In this document: one piece after another, positions 38,977-52,200 of the stretch
How positions within the stretch are numbered: position 1 is the first letter of the stretch
How the letters are laid out: every line of letters starts with the position of its first letter
Origin: Sipunculus nudus
Taxonomy: Eukaryota; Annelida; Sipuncula; Golfingiida; Sipunculidae
Length of the DNA: 64,000 nucleotides
NCBI GenBank assembly: GCA_026874595.1
Contig: CM049307.1
Location: 1,201,579-1,265,578, forward strand
Direction of reading: 5' to 3'
Position numbers and translations under genes: made by a program
The notes under the pieces: generated by a model
Told to the model about the DNA's origin: nothing
The model's input: the letters and a program-made list of their open reading frames with translations, nothing else
Databases searched by the model: none

Positions 38977-39837
38977 GTAAGGGTATGATACATCTTTTAT
39001 AATTATTATTCCAATATTCATTACATACTGTGGTTAGCTTCATATTTGCAAGGCTTAGATTTTGCAATATTTTCATTTTGAAAGCTTTGCATGGGTTTCA
39101 TTTTTGCGATGGCACCGGAATCTATGAAATCAAAATCCAGCAGTATTTGCATTTATTATAAAATAAATAAATCCCACAATACCTTATGACATTTATCATT
39201 ACTTGTTTGCATGAGAAGGTTGCGATACCATCCACAGATTATTTTGTTGATTGACAGACCATGTTTCCAGAGGTATGATAACTAATCTGTTTGTGCAGAT
39301 GTATCATACCCTCTTGTCCATCCTAGATAAAAGGGCAGCTTATTCCAGAAGGATTAATATTCACCATTATTTCCCATTCGCAAATATTGTGAAATTAAAT
39401 CCCTCACGAACAAAAAGGCAACCACAGTATACAGATAACTTAGTTGGTAATGAGCACTGACTGGTAGCCTTTTAGTGAAACAATTCTGTTCATTTTGAAA
39501 AATTCCTGATTGAAGGGCAGATGAATTGTACAAGTAATTTTATACTTTATTAAGAGTAGTATAAATCAGATACTTTCATAATTTGAACACTATTAAAACA
39601 AACGTGATGTTAACATAAGTGATATTAAGAGAATGACAAAGGAAAATTTCATTATGTAAAGCCGTTTATTACTGAGTCTGTAATCAAGCTTTTGTCATCA
39701 TGAATACATATTAGGTGCAAAACAGCACTGTTCCTGAGGAACATTCATGAAAGATTATATATTTGGAATGTACTGTAGCTTTGCAAAATACAAATAATTG
39801 AGATTTTGAAATTGATAATAAGACTCAAAGGATAATG
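38977..39837 (+). other. Start of next intron, no exon recognised
   Basis: The intron opens GTAAGG. 'ttcattttgaaagctttgc' and 'ttcgcaaatattgtgaaatt' resemble fragments of small dispersed repeats. No open frame matches the next segment of the enzyme. Confidence 0.6.
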
Positions 39838-42350
39838 TTTTTTAGCTCAGCTGACTATAAGTCATCTGAGCTATAGTCTTGGTCCATTGTCCGTCGTCCG
39901 TCCGTCTGTCTGTCTGTCCGTCCGTCTGTCCGTCTGTCCGTCTGGATGTCCGTCCGTAAGACTGGCACGTTTCGATACCGTTCGACCTACAAATCTGAAA
40001 TTCGGCATACCGTTAGATGTCCCCAAAATCTCCTACCATGCCAAAAATTGGGTCAATATGAGATATTAAGGAAAAACCTCAATTTTTTATTAGAAATCTA
40101 TTTTCACACTTCAGGACTGCCTAATATCCATTTTTACCATAAATATTGCTCTATATGATTCCTATGTACAGGCCAGAAATTAATTCAGTATTATTTAATT
40201 TAAAAAAGTTATGGGCCCAAACATAATCGACTTTGTAAAAAAATGAAGAAAAATATTTTGTCACTTAAGACCAAAAGTGTTAAAGGTAGGAATTTTTTTT
40301 CAGTAATACTACTTTAAATAATCAAAATTGAATTGTATACCAAAAATTAGATCAAAATCTGTTAAATTTTTTTAAATATTGGCAAAAATATAAAATTGGT
40401 ATCTTAAATTTTGCCCAAGTTTGACCATGGCACGTTTTTTTCCTGTAACTGCTGTGGATTTAATTTTCAAAGCATGTTTTTGTTACCATTTCAACTGTTA
40501 AAACAAAAAATTTGAAACCAGTTGATCAAAAACTGTAGATTTTATTCAAGTTTTAAAGCACCATGTCATATATTGTTTACACCAAGCTAGTGTTATGCAG
40601 TTTACTAGAGCTCAGCTCCCCAGCTTCAGCTCTAAGTTCCTTAAATTTTGCATACAGTTAGATGTCCCCCAAATCCTCTACCATACTAAAAGTTTGGTCA
40701 CTAGGACTGCATTCCTTCAAGATATTAAGAAAAAACTTCATTTTTCCATTAAAACCCCATTGTTACACTTTAAGATTGCCTAATATCAAAACCACTGATC
40801 TGACTTTGATAATATATAATATACATATTTTTCTATACATTCGCTATGCATATGCCAGAAATGATGTCAGTATCATGTAATTGTTTTAAGTTCTAGGCCC
40901 AACCATAATGCACTTTGTAAAAAATCAAGAAATATATTTACTCTCTTAACATGAAAATTGCTGAAGGTAGACATTTTTTGCCAGGGATATAACATTATTT
41001 AATCAAGATTCAATTGTATTCCCACAATTAGTTCTGAATTTTTCAAATTTAATAAGTTATTAGCATAAATATAAAATCAGTACCTTAAATTTTGCCCAAC
41101 TTTGGCCATGGCATGTTTTTTCCCTGTAAGCACTGTTAGTTTAATTTTCATATCTTGCACTGGTAAGGATTTAAGCTTCTAAATTCTGAAGTTATAAAAG
41201 GAATTGGTCAAAAACTAGCTTTTATGAAAGTTTTTATGAGACCATATCACACCTTGGCTGTACTGAAGCCCCTCTTTTATGTCCCCACATTGACCTTTCA
41301 GGCCAATTATGCATGCTTGAAGCGAGGCACTCTGCAGCCAGCCAGCTCTTGGGTGGCTTCAACTGGATCTAACTGTCCAACCCCCTCCACTAGTATTTGT
41401 TTAGGCCATAAACATAACAATAAACTTTTTTTTTAATATTTGGTTTATGATAAGAACTTAAAAAAAAATAAATGGAAAAGGAATTTATAGTTAATGAGTT
41501 ACAGGGGATTACCTTGCAATTACTGATCATTTATGGATCTTCCATGGATGGCCAAAATTGTATTTCAAATAACACCATGCAGTCACCATTGGGCATTTTT
41601 CATTTCAACCATAAAAATGAAAAATAAATAATTAAAATAAATTGTTGTTTACTATTAGGGATTATATGAAGCAAGATAATGATAGACAAGGATGCAGTTG
41701 ATTATATTAAATTAATCTAAATTTCCAGGTCTTTTCCAGGTCTTTAACTTGTTGGTTTATATCTATTACAAAATTAATATAATAAATAAATATGTCAAAA
41801 ATTTAAAATATTACTCAGACAAGTGTTCATTAAAGATTTTAATTTGTTTGACTTATAACTCATGGTTGTATCAGTTGTTACATGAGACTGGCTAAATAAT
41901 CAAAATTTATATTGCTGGTCCTTTATTTTTAATTTAATAAAATTAAACATTCCCAACTCCAGTTTGCTCCTGGTATGATATATTGGGTGTTTTGATCCTT
42001 GGATTAATTTTAACACATGTATTAGTTTTATAGCTGAGAATACTTTTCTTTTTTTCCTGATACCATTTAAAAAAATATAAATATTCAAATTTTTCCTGTT
42101 AGTGCTGTGGATATAATTTTCACAGCATGTACACATTACCACATTTCATCTGTTAAAATCTGAAATTTGAAACCAATTGATCAAAAACTGTAGATTTTAT
42201 TCAAGTTTCCAGGTACCATGTCTTCATTGTTTGCATCAGATCAGTATAAATGCAGTGTACTGGGTAGTTACATAACACCTTCAGGTCTGACCTACTGCCA
42301 CTGTAAGTGTCTGGGTCAGGCTGGGTCAGGCAGTAATTACCAGAGAGCCT

Positions 42351-42431
42351 CTCTTTCTCTCTCTCTCTGGCAGTCTAGGTCTCTCTCTCTCTTTCTCTCC
42401 TCTGCTTTTTCTCTTTCTTTCTCCATCTTTC

Positions 42432-42508
<77 letters not shown>
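42351..42508. repeat. CT microsatellite region
   Basis: An impure CTTT/CTCT stretch leads to a pure (CT)n run from about 42443 to 42507, inside family A copy 2. The long Ser/Leu and Arg/Glu frames here are by-products of the dinucleotide repeat. Confidence 0.95.
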
Positions 42509-42510
<2 letters not shown>

Positions 42511-43027
42511 AATTGCCTCCCTTGCTCCCTCCATCCCATTCTGTTGACAGGTACTATAAAGTAGATACATTAGCTATAAATGTTGATGCAATTTAGAAAT
42601 GTGAATCAACTGAAATATTCACAATCACATGTATGTTATACTGTAAATTTATAGTAACATTCGGAAACTTGGATTAAAATTATGTAATGAAAAAAGGAAT
42701 AAATGCAAATATTGTTAATTTTTTCTTGGCTCAGTAGAATGGGGAAAAAAATTATTTGCTTTGTTTCTCCATCTTTCTTTCTGTTTTAAATATTTAATGT
42801 TCATGAATAAACTTTTTTTTATAAGCACTGTTGAATTAAATTTCATATCCTGTATGTATATGCAATGGTGTTGTAACTCTCACCATCCCCTTCTTCATCC
42901 CACTGAGGCTTTGCTCCTTGGCACTGTGAACAATAGTTCTATGGCTATAGCATAACATTTAATAATTAAAGAAAATATCTACAGAGAGACAGAGGCATTG
43001 TAACTCTTATCATAACACAACACCCCT

Positions 43028-43042
43028 CCCCCCCCCCCCCCC
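43028..43042. repeat. Poly-C tract (15 C)
   Basis: It lies between 'acacccct' and 'atcaagtcattg' in family A copy 2, homologous to the tracts at 61968-61988 and 6489-6511. Confidence 0.9.
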
Positions 43043-44012
43043 ATCAAGTCATTGCACCTGTGGAATGAGGACGTTATGGCAACTGTATACATATCATAAA
43101 ATTGATAAAAAAGGTTTACCAAATAAATTGGATCTCATCAGACAAATGTGTAAACTGTTGAACTGTCAACAGCTTATCAAAAAGGTAACCAATGGAAAGG
43201 CATGGTCAGGTCTCAAATATTATTTGCAACATTTTCTTCAATCATATAAACCAACCATGGCCCAGATTACCTCTTCCTCTCAAACATTATCTACATTTCA
43301 TCATATTTTTAAGATTTTAACCTTCCAGGTGGTTCAGTACTGTTGACCATTTGTCCATAGGTACCTATGTACATGCCAGAAATTATGTCAATATTGTGTA
43401 ATATGTAGACGTGAGGGGCATCAAAATAATGCACCTTGTCAAGACCGATCTTGTCAAGATATTATGTCATACAGTCACAAATTCATAAATCCCCTCATCA
43501 GTATAGTTAATCATAACCTTTTATCTGTCAAATTGAACTCTTGCAGTTTTCCATACACTATAGATCCTTCAACAAATAGCCTTATCATCATTATACCACT
43601 GCTTAGCATACTGTCATTGCATTCATATTTGCTCAAATAAATTGCTTTTTTCGACCCCTCCCAAATAAATAAAAAATAAACTACTATATTTTACTCCATA
43701 TTAATCCATCAGTCAGGTTATTTCATGTATCATTTACTCACATACTACATTATATTCCTTTATAAAAACCCAACATGACCATGATATTCTAAGCTTTATC
43801 TACTCAATATAGTATCACAATGGTGATACATTTATAGTCCAATCAGGATCAGCTGAGCGCCGTGACCCATGGGTCCCTTGTTCTTTTCTGATAGAGTGTG
43901 TTGATGGAGATTAAAATCTTGAGCCTTGAAAAGCCAGAATTCCTGTCCTGGATAATACAGGGTTGCCATCCATCTGGGAATTCAAGCAAACCTGGGAAAT
44001 GAGTTTCCATTT

Positions 44013-44206
44013 TACCAATCAGGGAAAAATCAGGGAAGTCAAGAAAAATGCCTTTTATCAGGGAAAAATCAGGGAATATAAGAAAATTGCCTTTTACCAG
44101 GGAAAAATTAGGGAATTCAAGAAAAGTGCCTTTTATCAGGGAAAAATTAGGGAATTCAAGAAAAATGCCTTTTACCAGGGAAAAATTTTGGAATATGATT
44201 AGCCTT
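44013..44206 (+). repeat. 39-bp tandem repeat, about 4-5 units
   Basis: The unit is 'ccttttaccagggaaaaatt' + 'agggaattcaagaaaaatg', with starts at 44051, 44090, 44129 and 44168. Because 39 is a multiple of 3, the repeat is open and would encode 13-residue repeats (KIREFKKSAFYQG). There is no start, splice or conservation evidence that it is translated. It is preceded by 'acagggttgccatcc', which resembles the end of a known type of dispersed DNA element. Confidence 0.85.
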
Positions 44207-44249
44207 ATTTTTTTTATTATATCTTGTCTTGTATGTTAAGACAATGTGT

Positions 44250-45560
44250 CTAGGTGATATTTGGATGCAGTGACTTTATAATTGTGTCATTGTATCAGCC
44301 AAAACAAAGTTTTGCAGATACTGTGTTTTTGACCAGGTTCTGCAGCCCCTGCCATCTCCCACGCTGTTGGGTTCGTTTCCTGAAGACCCTTACACCAATC
44401 TTTCCAAAACCCGGCATAGTAATTTACTCCAGCAGTCTTTATTGTGCAGTATGAATCTGGGTGTCTTTTTGATGAAATCAATATCTCCGGAGTGGCTCAA
44501 TTCATTGAACTGAAATTTTGCATGTCCAAAGTCCTTGGATCTCTCCGTCTCGTACTTCAGACTGGTTGCACAGCCTACAATGATTTTCCATCCATGCATT
44601 TGCCATCTGTTTGTCATAGTGATTGGTTCAACGTATTGGGCTGAAATTGTGCATGTCTATAGACCTTAAATACCTGCATCTCGTATTCAAGACTGGTGGC
44701 ACCATCTTCAATTGTTTTCATTTGGCATCCATCCGTATTTTTCGCTTAAGGTGAAAATTGCTCATATCTCAGGAGTGGTTCAATGTATGGGTCTGAAATT
44801 TAGCATGTACATCCATCTTGGAGAGTTTTCATAGAGACTAGACAGTGGCACCACCTACCTTACTGCTTTCCAAGTATAAATCAACGCCATTTCTCAGGAG
44901 TGATTTGCCATATTTCTTGAAATTGTACATGTCCATATATCTTGGATACCTCCATCTTGTATTCAAGACTGGTGGCACCATTTGCAATCATTTTCATGTG
45001 GTGTCCATCTGTATGTTTGCTTTAGGTGAAAATTGCTCATATCTCAGGAGTGGTTCAGTGTATTGGTTTGAAACTTGGGATGTCTATCCATTTTGGAGAG
45101 TTTACTTTTATAACAGACAGGTGGCGCCATTTATATAGAATACATTAATGCCCTTTTCTCAGGAGTGATTTTCCAAATTGTCCTGAACATGAGCATGTCA
45201 GTAGATCTTAGATACCTCCATCATATTTTCAAGACTGACGCTAATATCTGAGGAGGAGATGGATGCAATTTTGGCATGTTTATCTGTCTTGGATAGCTTT
45301 GTTGTAGACCAGACACGTGGCACCACCTGCTGTTCTGTTTTTGTAGAATACATTGATGCACTTTTTCTCAGTAGTTTATAGGTAACTCGCCCTGAAATCT
45401 TGCAAGGTGTATCCATCTATAGATCTGTTTTTGGTGAAAATTGCACATATATGAGGAGTTTAATTGGCATCACTGATTCAGCAAATTTGGAGTCATGCCA
45501 TGTCAGGACAATTCCTTTCCTTACTTTATTCTTACCACGTCAGTGTGGCCACCCATCAGA
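44250..45560 (+). repeat. Family C dispersed repeat with ~150-bp internal units
   Basis: It opens 'gtatcagccaaaacaaagtt' + 'ttgcagatactgtg', as does 55138 onward. Units contain 'ggtggcaccacctac', a 'tttgcatgtccatagatctt'-type segment and 'ctcatatctcaggagtggtt'. Spacing is irregular (about 125-170 bp) and divergence is high, so the copy is old. No coding region was recognised. Confidence 0.7.
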
Positions 45561-46823
45561 AGATTCCTACCACTGCCTACTGCAATGCCATCTCTATAAC
45601 TCTGCTAGAAATATATACTGACCAAATGATACCTCATTACAAGTTCTGCTCTTTGATGACTCAAATACAGATGACAATCAAACAAGGAAATATTTGAGGC
45701 AATAGCAAATTTTATTGAACATTCAAACAGGTTTTAACTTAAAAAAAAGACAATTTTTATAAACTCATCCCACATCCACCAAAACTCTCTCTCTCTTCTC
45801 TTCTAGCACCTTACGATCACCTAATCACTCGAATCCTGTTATAAACATAGTCATTATGTTGTCCACGCCTTTCTATACTTCAGATTCATCAACATGATAA
45901 AATTGCATCCCTCTTTCCGTCAGAAAATTATTATCTTGGAAATCAGGAGCAAGCTTCATAAGCTTTAAGTTGCTTGCACTCATCCATTGATACATGTTTA
46001 TCTGTATATGTAAACGTAGGATACCACATGAATGTATTTACTATATGTTGTATCAATAATTCATTCATAGTCCTTACTTACATCCATGCCTCTGTGATGT
46101 GGCAGATACACAGTCACTTGTTGACTACCCTTATTCTAATACCCCTAAAATTAACTCAAATTTATCTCTGTTAAATCTGTTAACAGGGCACGTTTTGAAA
46201 CCTGGACCTAAGAATCTGAAATGCGGCATATAATCTCCTTCCATACCGAAAATTGAGTCACTACAACTTCATTCTTTAGAGATATTAAGGAAAAACCAAT
46301 TTTCACACTTTAAGACTGCATAATATCAAAACCACTGACCTGATATTATTCATTGTATCCCCAGACAAAGTTGGGATACTATGCTTTCATGACGGTCCTT
46401 CTGCGGCCGTAGAAAAATCTTGTGAGTGGGATAACTCAAAATTATTTCACTGATCTTTATCAAACTTTACATTTGTATAGATATAGGTAAGAGAACAAAG
46501 CCTATTAAAAATAGGGTCATGACCTTTGCTAGGAGAGTGACCTTGTCCTTGAATAAGTCCATTTTTGCTGAAAATACCACAAATTCTTAAATATCACAAG
46601 AAAGCTTGCATGGATTGGTCCAAAAATCAAGGTGACCATAGATCTTGGATAGCCTTGTAATATGCCAGAAACTGGTGGCCCCACCTGCTGTCCTTTTTAG
46701 CGAAACTGTGAGCTTATGTGATGGTGCAGCGGCGTCCATCAAAAACCGCTGGAACTAGCATCATCATATTTTTTGCAAATAATCAGTCATCCAAAAAACT
46801 ATATCAGATTTTGTTTATTTTTT
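45561..46823. other. Intronic patchwork of repeat fragments
   Basis: 46183-46345 is a fragment of family A ('acagggcacgttttgaaacc', 'gatattaaggaaaaacc', 'actgcataatatcaaaacc'). 46350-46720 begins 'tgtatccccagacaaagttg' and contains 'gggtcatgacctttgctagg', related to the AGGTCA-rich repeat at 57900-58685. 45561-46180 shows no recognisable gene. Confidence 0.5.
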
Positions 46824-48036
46824 TATGCCCCCGCCACAAAGTGGCCTGGGCATATAGTTTTACCCATGTCCGTCATTCCGTCATTCCGAAATCAAACAGT
46901 TGTACGGACTTTTCTTCGCAATGCCTGCAGATATTGGCCTGATTTTTGGTGTGTGGGCAGATAATGACCATTTACAGATCGAGTTCGCGTTTCTTTGCAG
47001 TTGACCTACTTTTGAAAGTTTTATGGCTCCTAAACTTAGAAAATTTCATGAAAAATAGAAATTTTCATGACAAATACACATGTACAGACTTTTTTTCGCA
47101 ATGCCTGCAGATATTAGCCTGATTTTTGGTGTGTCGGCAGATAATGACCAGTTACAGATCGAGTTCGCGTTTCGTGGCAGTTGACCTAATTTTAACCGTT
47201 TTACGGGTCCTAAACTTAGAAAATTTCATGAAAAATAGAAATTTTCATGACAAATACACATGTACGGCTTTTTTTTGCAATGCCTGCAGATATTAGCCTG
47301 ATTTTTGGTGTGTGGGCAGATAATGACCAGTTACAGATCGAGTTCGCGTTTCGTGGCAGTTGACTTACTTTTAACCGTTTTACGGCTCCTAAACTTAGAA
47401 AATTTCATGAAAAATAGAAATTTTCATGACAAATACACATGTACGGACTTTTTTTTCGCAATGCCTGCAGATATTGGCTTGATTTTTGGTGTGTGGGCAG
47501 ATAATGACCAGTTACAGATCGAGTTCACGTTTCGTGGCAGTTGACCTACTTTTAACCATTTTACGGCTCCTAAACCTAGAAAATTTCATGAAAAATAGAA
47601 ATTTTCATGACAAATACACATGAACGGACTTTTTTTCGCAATGCCTGCAGATATTGGCCTGATTTTTGGTGTGTGGGCAGATAATGACCAGTTACAGATC
47701 GAGTTCCCGTTTCTTGCCAGTTGACCTACTTTTGACCATTTTACGGCTCCTATTTTTGACCATATGACAGATCCTGAACATAGAAAATTTCATGAAAGAC
47801 AGAAATTTTTATGTAAAATGCACATGTATGGACTTTTTTCACAATGCCTGCAGATAATGGCCTGATTTTGGTGTGTTGCTTGATAATGACCCTTTACAAA
47901 TCGAGTTTGCATTTTGCCCTTGTTGACCTACTTTTGACCATACGACATCTCCTGAACTTTAAAAATTTTACAAAATTTAACAAATGTTTCTAATTTGCCC
48001 CAGGCGTGTGCATTTGTGTCGTTCCGACACATCTAG
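46824..48036 (+). mobile_element. Family D element with Helitron-like 3' end
   Basis: The head hairpin is ATGCCC-CC-GCCAC, loop AAA, GTGGC-CT-GGGCAT (46825-46853), followed by ATAG and 'tgtccgtcattccgtc'. The 3' end is GTGTCG-TTC-CGACAC (48016-48030), a perfect 6-bp stem, then AT, then CTAG (48033-48036) and T. A stem-loop followed closely by CTRR is the hallmark 3' terminus of Helitrons. A canonical 5' TC was not found. The interior consists of about five 180-bp repeats. There are no protein-coding remains. Confidence 0.7.
46911..47810 (+). repeat. 180-bp tandem repeat inside family D element
   Basis: 'atgcctgcagatattggcc' recurs at 46921, 47101, 47280, 47461 and 47641, then at about 47843 after a longer last unit. 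Units also share 'cagataatgaccagttacag' and 'aaatttcatgaaaaatag'. Spacing is 179-181 bp. Confidence 0.92.
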
Positions 48037-48326
48037 TTTCCAACTGCATTTTCTTAGATTTTATAGGGAAAAAGCTGAAAAAGCTTTAAAAATCTTCTTC
48101 TCCAAAACTGTCCAGCCAAATAGTCCAATATTTCACAGAAATGATCCCTGGAACAATCTTTGAAGATTTTTGGCCGATTTACAGGAGGTTGAATTTTGTT
48201 AAAAAGGCATATTACAATTTAAATCTCAGAAACGGCTGGAGCTATCATCACCAAATTTTATGCCTAATGTTGGTCACATAGGTCATATCTCAAATTGAGG
48301 TATTGGTGGCGTCACCTGCATCGGCC
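48037..48326. repeat. Fragment of the dispersed repeat seen at 1-700
   Basis: It shares 'atatttcacagaaatgatcc', 'aacggctggagctatcatca' and 'tggtggcgtcacctgcatc' with the left end of the window. Confidence 0.7.
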
Positions 48327-49212
48327 TTTTTTTAGCTCAGCTGACTAGAAGTCATCTGAGCTATACTCCTGGTCCTTTGTCCGTCGTCCGGCTGTCCTTC
48401 CGTTAACAGGGCACATTTTAAAACTGCTCGATCTACGATTCCAAAATGTTGCATACCATTAGATGTCCCCACAATCTCCTACCATACCGAAAATTGGGTC
48501 ATTAGGACTATGTTCCTTTGAGATATTAAGGAAAAACCTCCATTTCCAAAAAAAAAGCCATTGTTACACCTCAAGGCTGCCAAATTTAAAAAAAACTGAT
48601 CTGTTTTTGATCATATTTAGTATTCATATTCTTCCATACATTTTCTATGAACATACAAAAAATTAGGTCAGTGTTGGGTATTATTTTGAAGTTATGGGCC
48701 AAAATATAATGCAATTTTTAAAAAATCAGGAAATATATTTACTCACCTAACATGAGAATTGCTGAAGCTAGAGACTTTTTTCAGGAATATAACTTTATTT
48801 AATCAAGATTCAATTGTTTACCTAAAATTAGATCTGAATTTTGCAAATTTTTCAAGTTATTAGCATTTATAAAAAATCAGTACCTTAAATTTTGCCCAAC
48901 TTTGGCAATGGCATGTTTTTTCCCTGTAAGCACTAATGATTTAATTTTCACAGCATATATACATAAGGATTTAATTTTTTAAAATCTGAAATTTCAAAGG
49001 AATTGATTGAAAAGAGTAGCTTTAATTCAAGTTTTCATACACCATGTTAAGTGTTGTTTACATCTAGCCCACCTAGTAGTACAGCCTTCACTTGCATTAT
49101 GTAACCCACCCCAGGCAGCTTGCCTTGGCTAAACTTGGCCACTACCAGCAGGCTTCCCCTCTGCCCTGCACTCCCCCCCCCCCCAGATGGTGCATAAACT
49201 AGATGAATGTTA
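48327..49212 (+). mobile_element. Family A, copy 3, 3'-truncated
   Basis: The head hairpin is intact (TAGCTCAG..CTGAGCTA with loop variant 'gactaga'), followed by a short GTCCGTC segment and the usual interior. The copy stops after a short C-run (49171-49182) and 'actagatgaatg', where family B copy 2 begins. The tail palindrome is absent, so copy 3 was cut by, or was the target of, the family B insertion. Confidence 0.75.
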
Positions 49213-49215
49213 TTA

Positions 49216-52200
49216 GGGCCCCGCTTGACAAGCGGTGCCCTATAGTGATCACCGTGTCAGTCCGTCCATCCGTCCTTCTGTCAGTGACGCTTTCTTTCAC
49301 ACGCGATAACTCAACAACAACATACTGCAGCTTTCCCAAATTAACAGGGATGATTGGTACCTATAAGGGCTGCAGACCAGTCGAATTACAGATTTGTCGG
49401 AGTTCAAATATGGCCGCCACAGCCCAATCGGTCATTTTATTTCGCGCGCGATAACTCAACAACATACTGCAGCTTTCCCAAATTAACAGGGCTGATTGGT
49501 ACCTATGAGGGCTCCAGACCGATCGAATTACAGACTTGGCAGATTTTCAATATGGCCGCCACAGCCCAATCACTGATTTTCTTTCGCGCGCAATAACTCA
49601 ACAACAACATACTGCAGCTTTCCCAAATTCACAGGGATGATTGGTACCTATGAATGCTCCAGACCAATCGAATTACAGACTTGTCGGAAATCCAATATGG
49701 CCGCCACAGCCCAATTGCTGATTTTCTTTCACGCATGATAACTCAACAACAATATACTGCAGCTTTCCCAAATTAAAAGGGTTGATTGGTACTTATGAGG
49801 GCTCCAGACCTATCAATTTACAGACTTGTCGGAGTTCCAATATGGCTGCCACAGCCTAATCCTTGAATTTCTTTCGTGCGTGATTTCTTAATAACAACAT
49901 ACTGCAGCTTTCCCAAATTCACAGGGATGATTGGTACCTATGAGGGCTCCAGACCTATCAAATTACAGACTTGTTGGATTTTCAATATGGCCACCACAGC
50001 CGAATCACTGATTTTCTTTCGCGCGCAATAACTCAACAACAACATACTGCAGCTTTCCCAAATTCACAAAGATGATTGGTACCTATGAGGGCTCCAGACC
50101 AATCCAATTACAGACTTGTCATTTTCCAATATGGCCGCCACAGCCCAATTGCTGATTTTCTTTCACGCATAATAACTCAACAACAATATACTGCAGCTTT
50201 CCCAAATTAAAAGGGTTGATTGGTACTTATGAGGGCTCCAGACCTATCAATTTACAGACTTGTCGGAGTTCCAATATAGCTGCCACAGCCTAATCCTTGA
50301 ATTTCTTTCGCGCGCGTGATTTCTCAATAACAACATACTGCAGCTTTCCCAAATTCACAGGGATGATTGGTACCTATGAGGGCTCTAGACCAATCGAATT
50401 ACAGACTTGTCATTTTCCAATATGGCCGCCACAGCCCAATTGCTGATTTTCTTTCACGCATAATAACTCAACAACAATATACTGCAGCTTTCCCAAATTA
50501 AAAGGGTTGATTGGTACTTATGAGGGCTCCAGACCTATCAATTTACAGACTTGTCGGAGTTCCAATATGGCTGCCACAGCCTAATTAATCCTTGAATTTG
50601 TTTCGCGCGTGATTTCTCAATAACAACATACTGCAGCTTTCCCAAATTCAAAGGGATGATTGGTACCTATGGGGGCTCTAGACCTATCAAATTACAGACT
50701 TGTTGGATTTTCAATATGGCCACCACAGCCGAATCACTGATTTTCTTTCGCACGCAATAACTCAACAACAACATACTGCAGCTTTCCCAAATTCTCAGGG
50801 ATGATTGGTACCTATGAGGGCTCCAGACCAATCGAATTACAGACTTGTCATTTTCCAATATGGCCGCCACAGCCCAATTGCTGATTTTCTTTCACGCATA
50901 ATAACTCAACAACAATATACTGCAGCTTTCCCAAATTAAAAGGGTTGATTGGTACTTATGAGGGCTCCAGACCTATCAATTTACAGACTTGTCGGAGTTC
51001 CAATATGGCTGCCACAGCCTAATCCTTGAATTTCTTTCGCGCGTGATTTCTTAATAACAACATACTGCAGCTTTCCCAAATTCACAGGGATGATTGGTAC
51101 CTATGAGGGCTCCAGACCAATCGAATTACAGACTTGTCATTTTCCAATATGGCCGCCACAGCCCAATTGCTGATTTTCTTTCACGCATAATAACTCAACA
51201 ACAATATACTGCAGCTTTCCCAAATTAAAAGGGTTGATTGGTACTTATGAGGGCTCAAGACCTATCAATTTACAGACTTGTCGGAGTTCCAATATGGCTG
51301 CCACAGCCTAATCCTTGAATTTCTTTCGCGCGTGATTTCTCAATAACAACATACTGCAGCTTTCCCAAATTCACAGGGATGATTGGTACCTATGAGGGCT
51401 CTAGACCTATCAAATTACAGACTTGTTGGATTTTCAATATGGCCACCACAGCCCAATCGCTGATTTTATTTCGCGCGCAATAACTCAACAACAACATACT
51501 GCAGCTTTCCCAAATTCACAAGGATGATTGGTACCTATAAGGGCTCCAGACCAATCGAATTACTGATTTGTCGAAATCCAATATGGCCGCCAAAGCCTAA
51601 TCATTGAATTTATTAACGCGTGATTTCTCAATAACAACATACTGCAGCTTTCCCAAATTCACAGGGATGATTGGTACTTATGAGGGCTCCAGACCTATCA
51701 ATTTACAGACTTGTCGGAGTTCCAATATGGCTTCCACAGCCTAATCCTTGAATTTCTTTCACGCGTGATTTCTCAATAACAACATACTGCAGCTTTCCCA
51801 AATTCACAGGGATGATTGGTACCTATCAGGGCTCCAGACCTAATGAATTACAGATCTGTAGGAATTCCAATATGGCCACCGCAGCCCAATCGCTGAATTT
51901 CTTTTGCGCGCGATAACTCAACAATAACATACTGCAGCTTTCCCAAATTCATAGGGATGATTTGTACCTATGAGGGCTCCAGACCTAATGAATTACAGAT
52001 CTGTAGGAATTCCAATATGGCAGCCAAAGCCCAATTGCTGATTTTCTTTCTGAGCAATAACTCAACAATGACATACTGCAGCTTACCCAAATTCACAGAG
52101 TTGATTGGTACCTATTAGGGCTTCAGACCTATCAATTTACAGATGTGTCTGAGTTCCAGTATGGCCGCCACAGCCTAATCGTTGAATTTCTCTGTGCATG

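Larger units (their letters stand above)
39838..43882 (+). mobile_element. Hairpin-headed element, family A, 4-kb copy 2
   Basis: It has the same head hairpin as copy 1 (TAGCTCAG..CTGAGCTA, ATAGT, then a GTCCGTC/TCTGTC run at 39890-39955) and the same tail ('cagctgagcg..gtgacccatgggtcccttgtt'). The interior contains a second module at about 40560-41500 that repeats the theme of the first ('acagttagatgtcccc', 'gatattaagaaaaaacttca', 'aaaattttgcccaactttgg'). A CT microsatellite and a poly-C tract follow. It is near-identical across almost its whole length to 58831-62796. There is no transposase or replication-protein frame, so it would need help in trans to move. Confidence 0.8.

Noticed and set aside
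42218-42570. Long Ser/Leu-rich (+) and Arg/Glu-rich (-) frames here and at 61138-61485.
   Set aside because: They are translations of the CT dinucleotide repeat inside a mobile element. The two copies differ in repeat length, as expected for a microsatellite rather than a protein.
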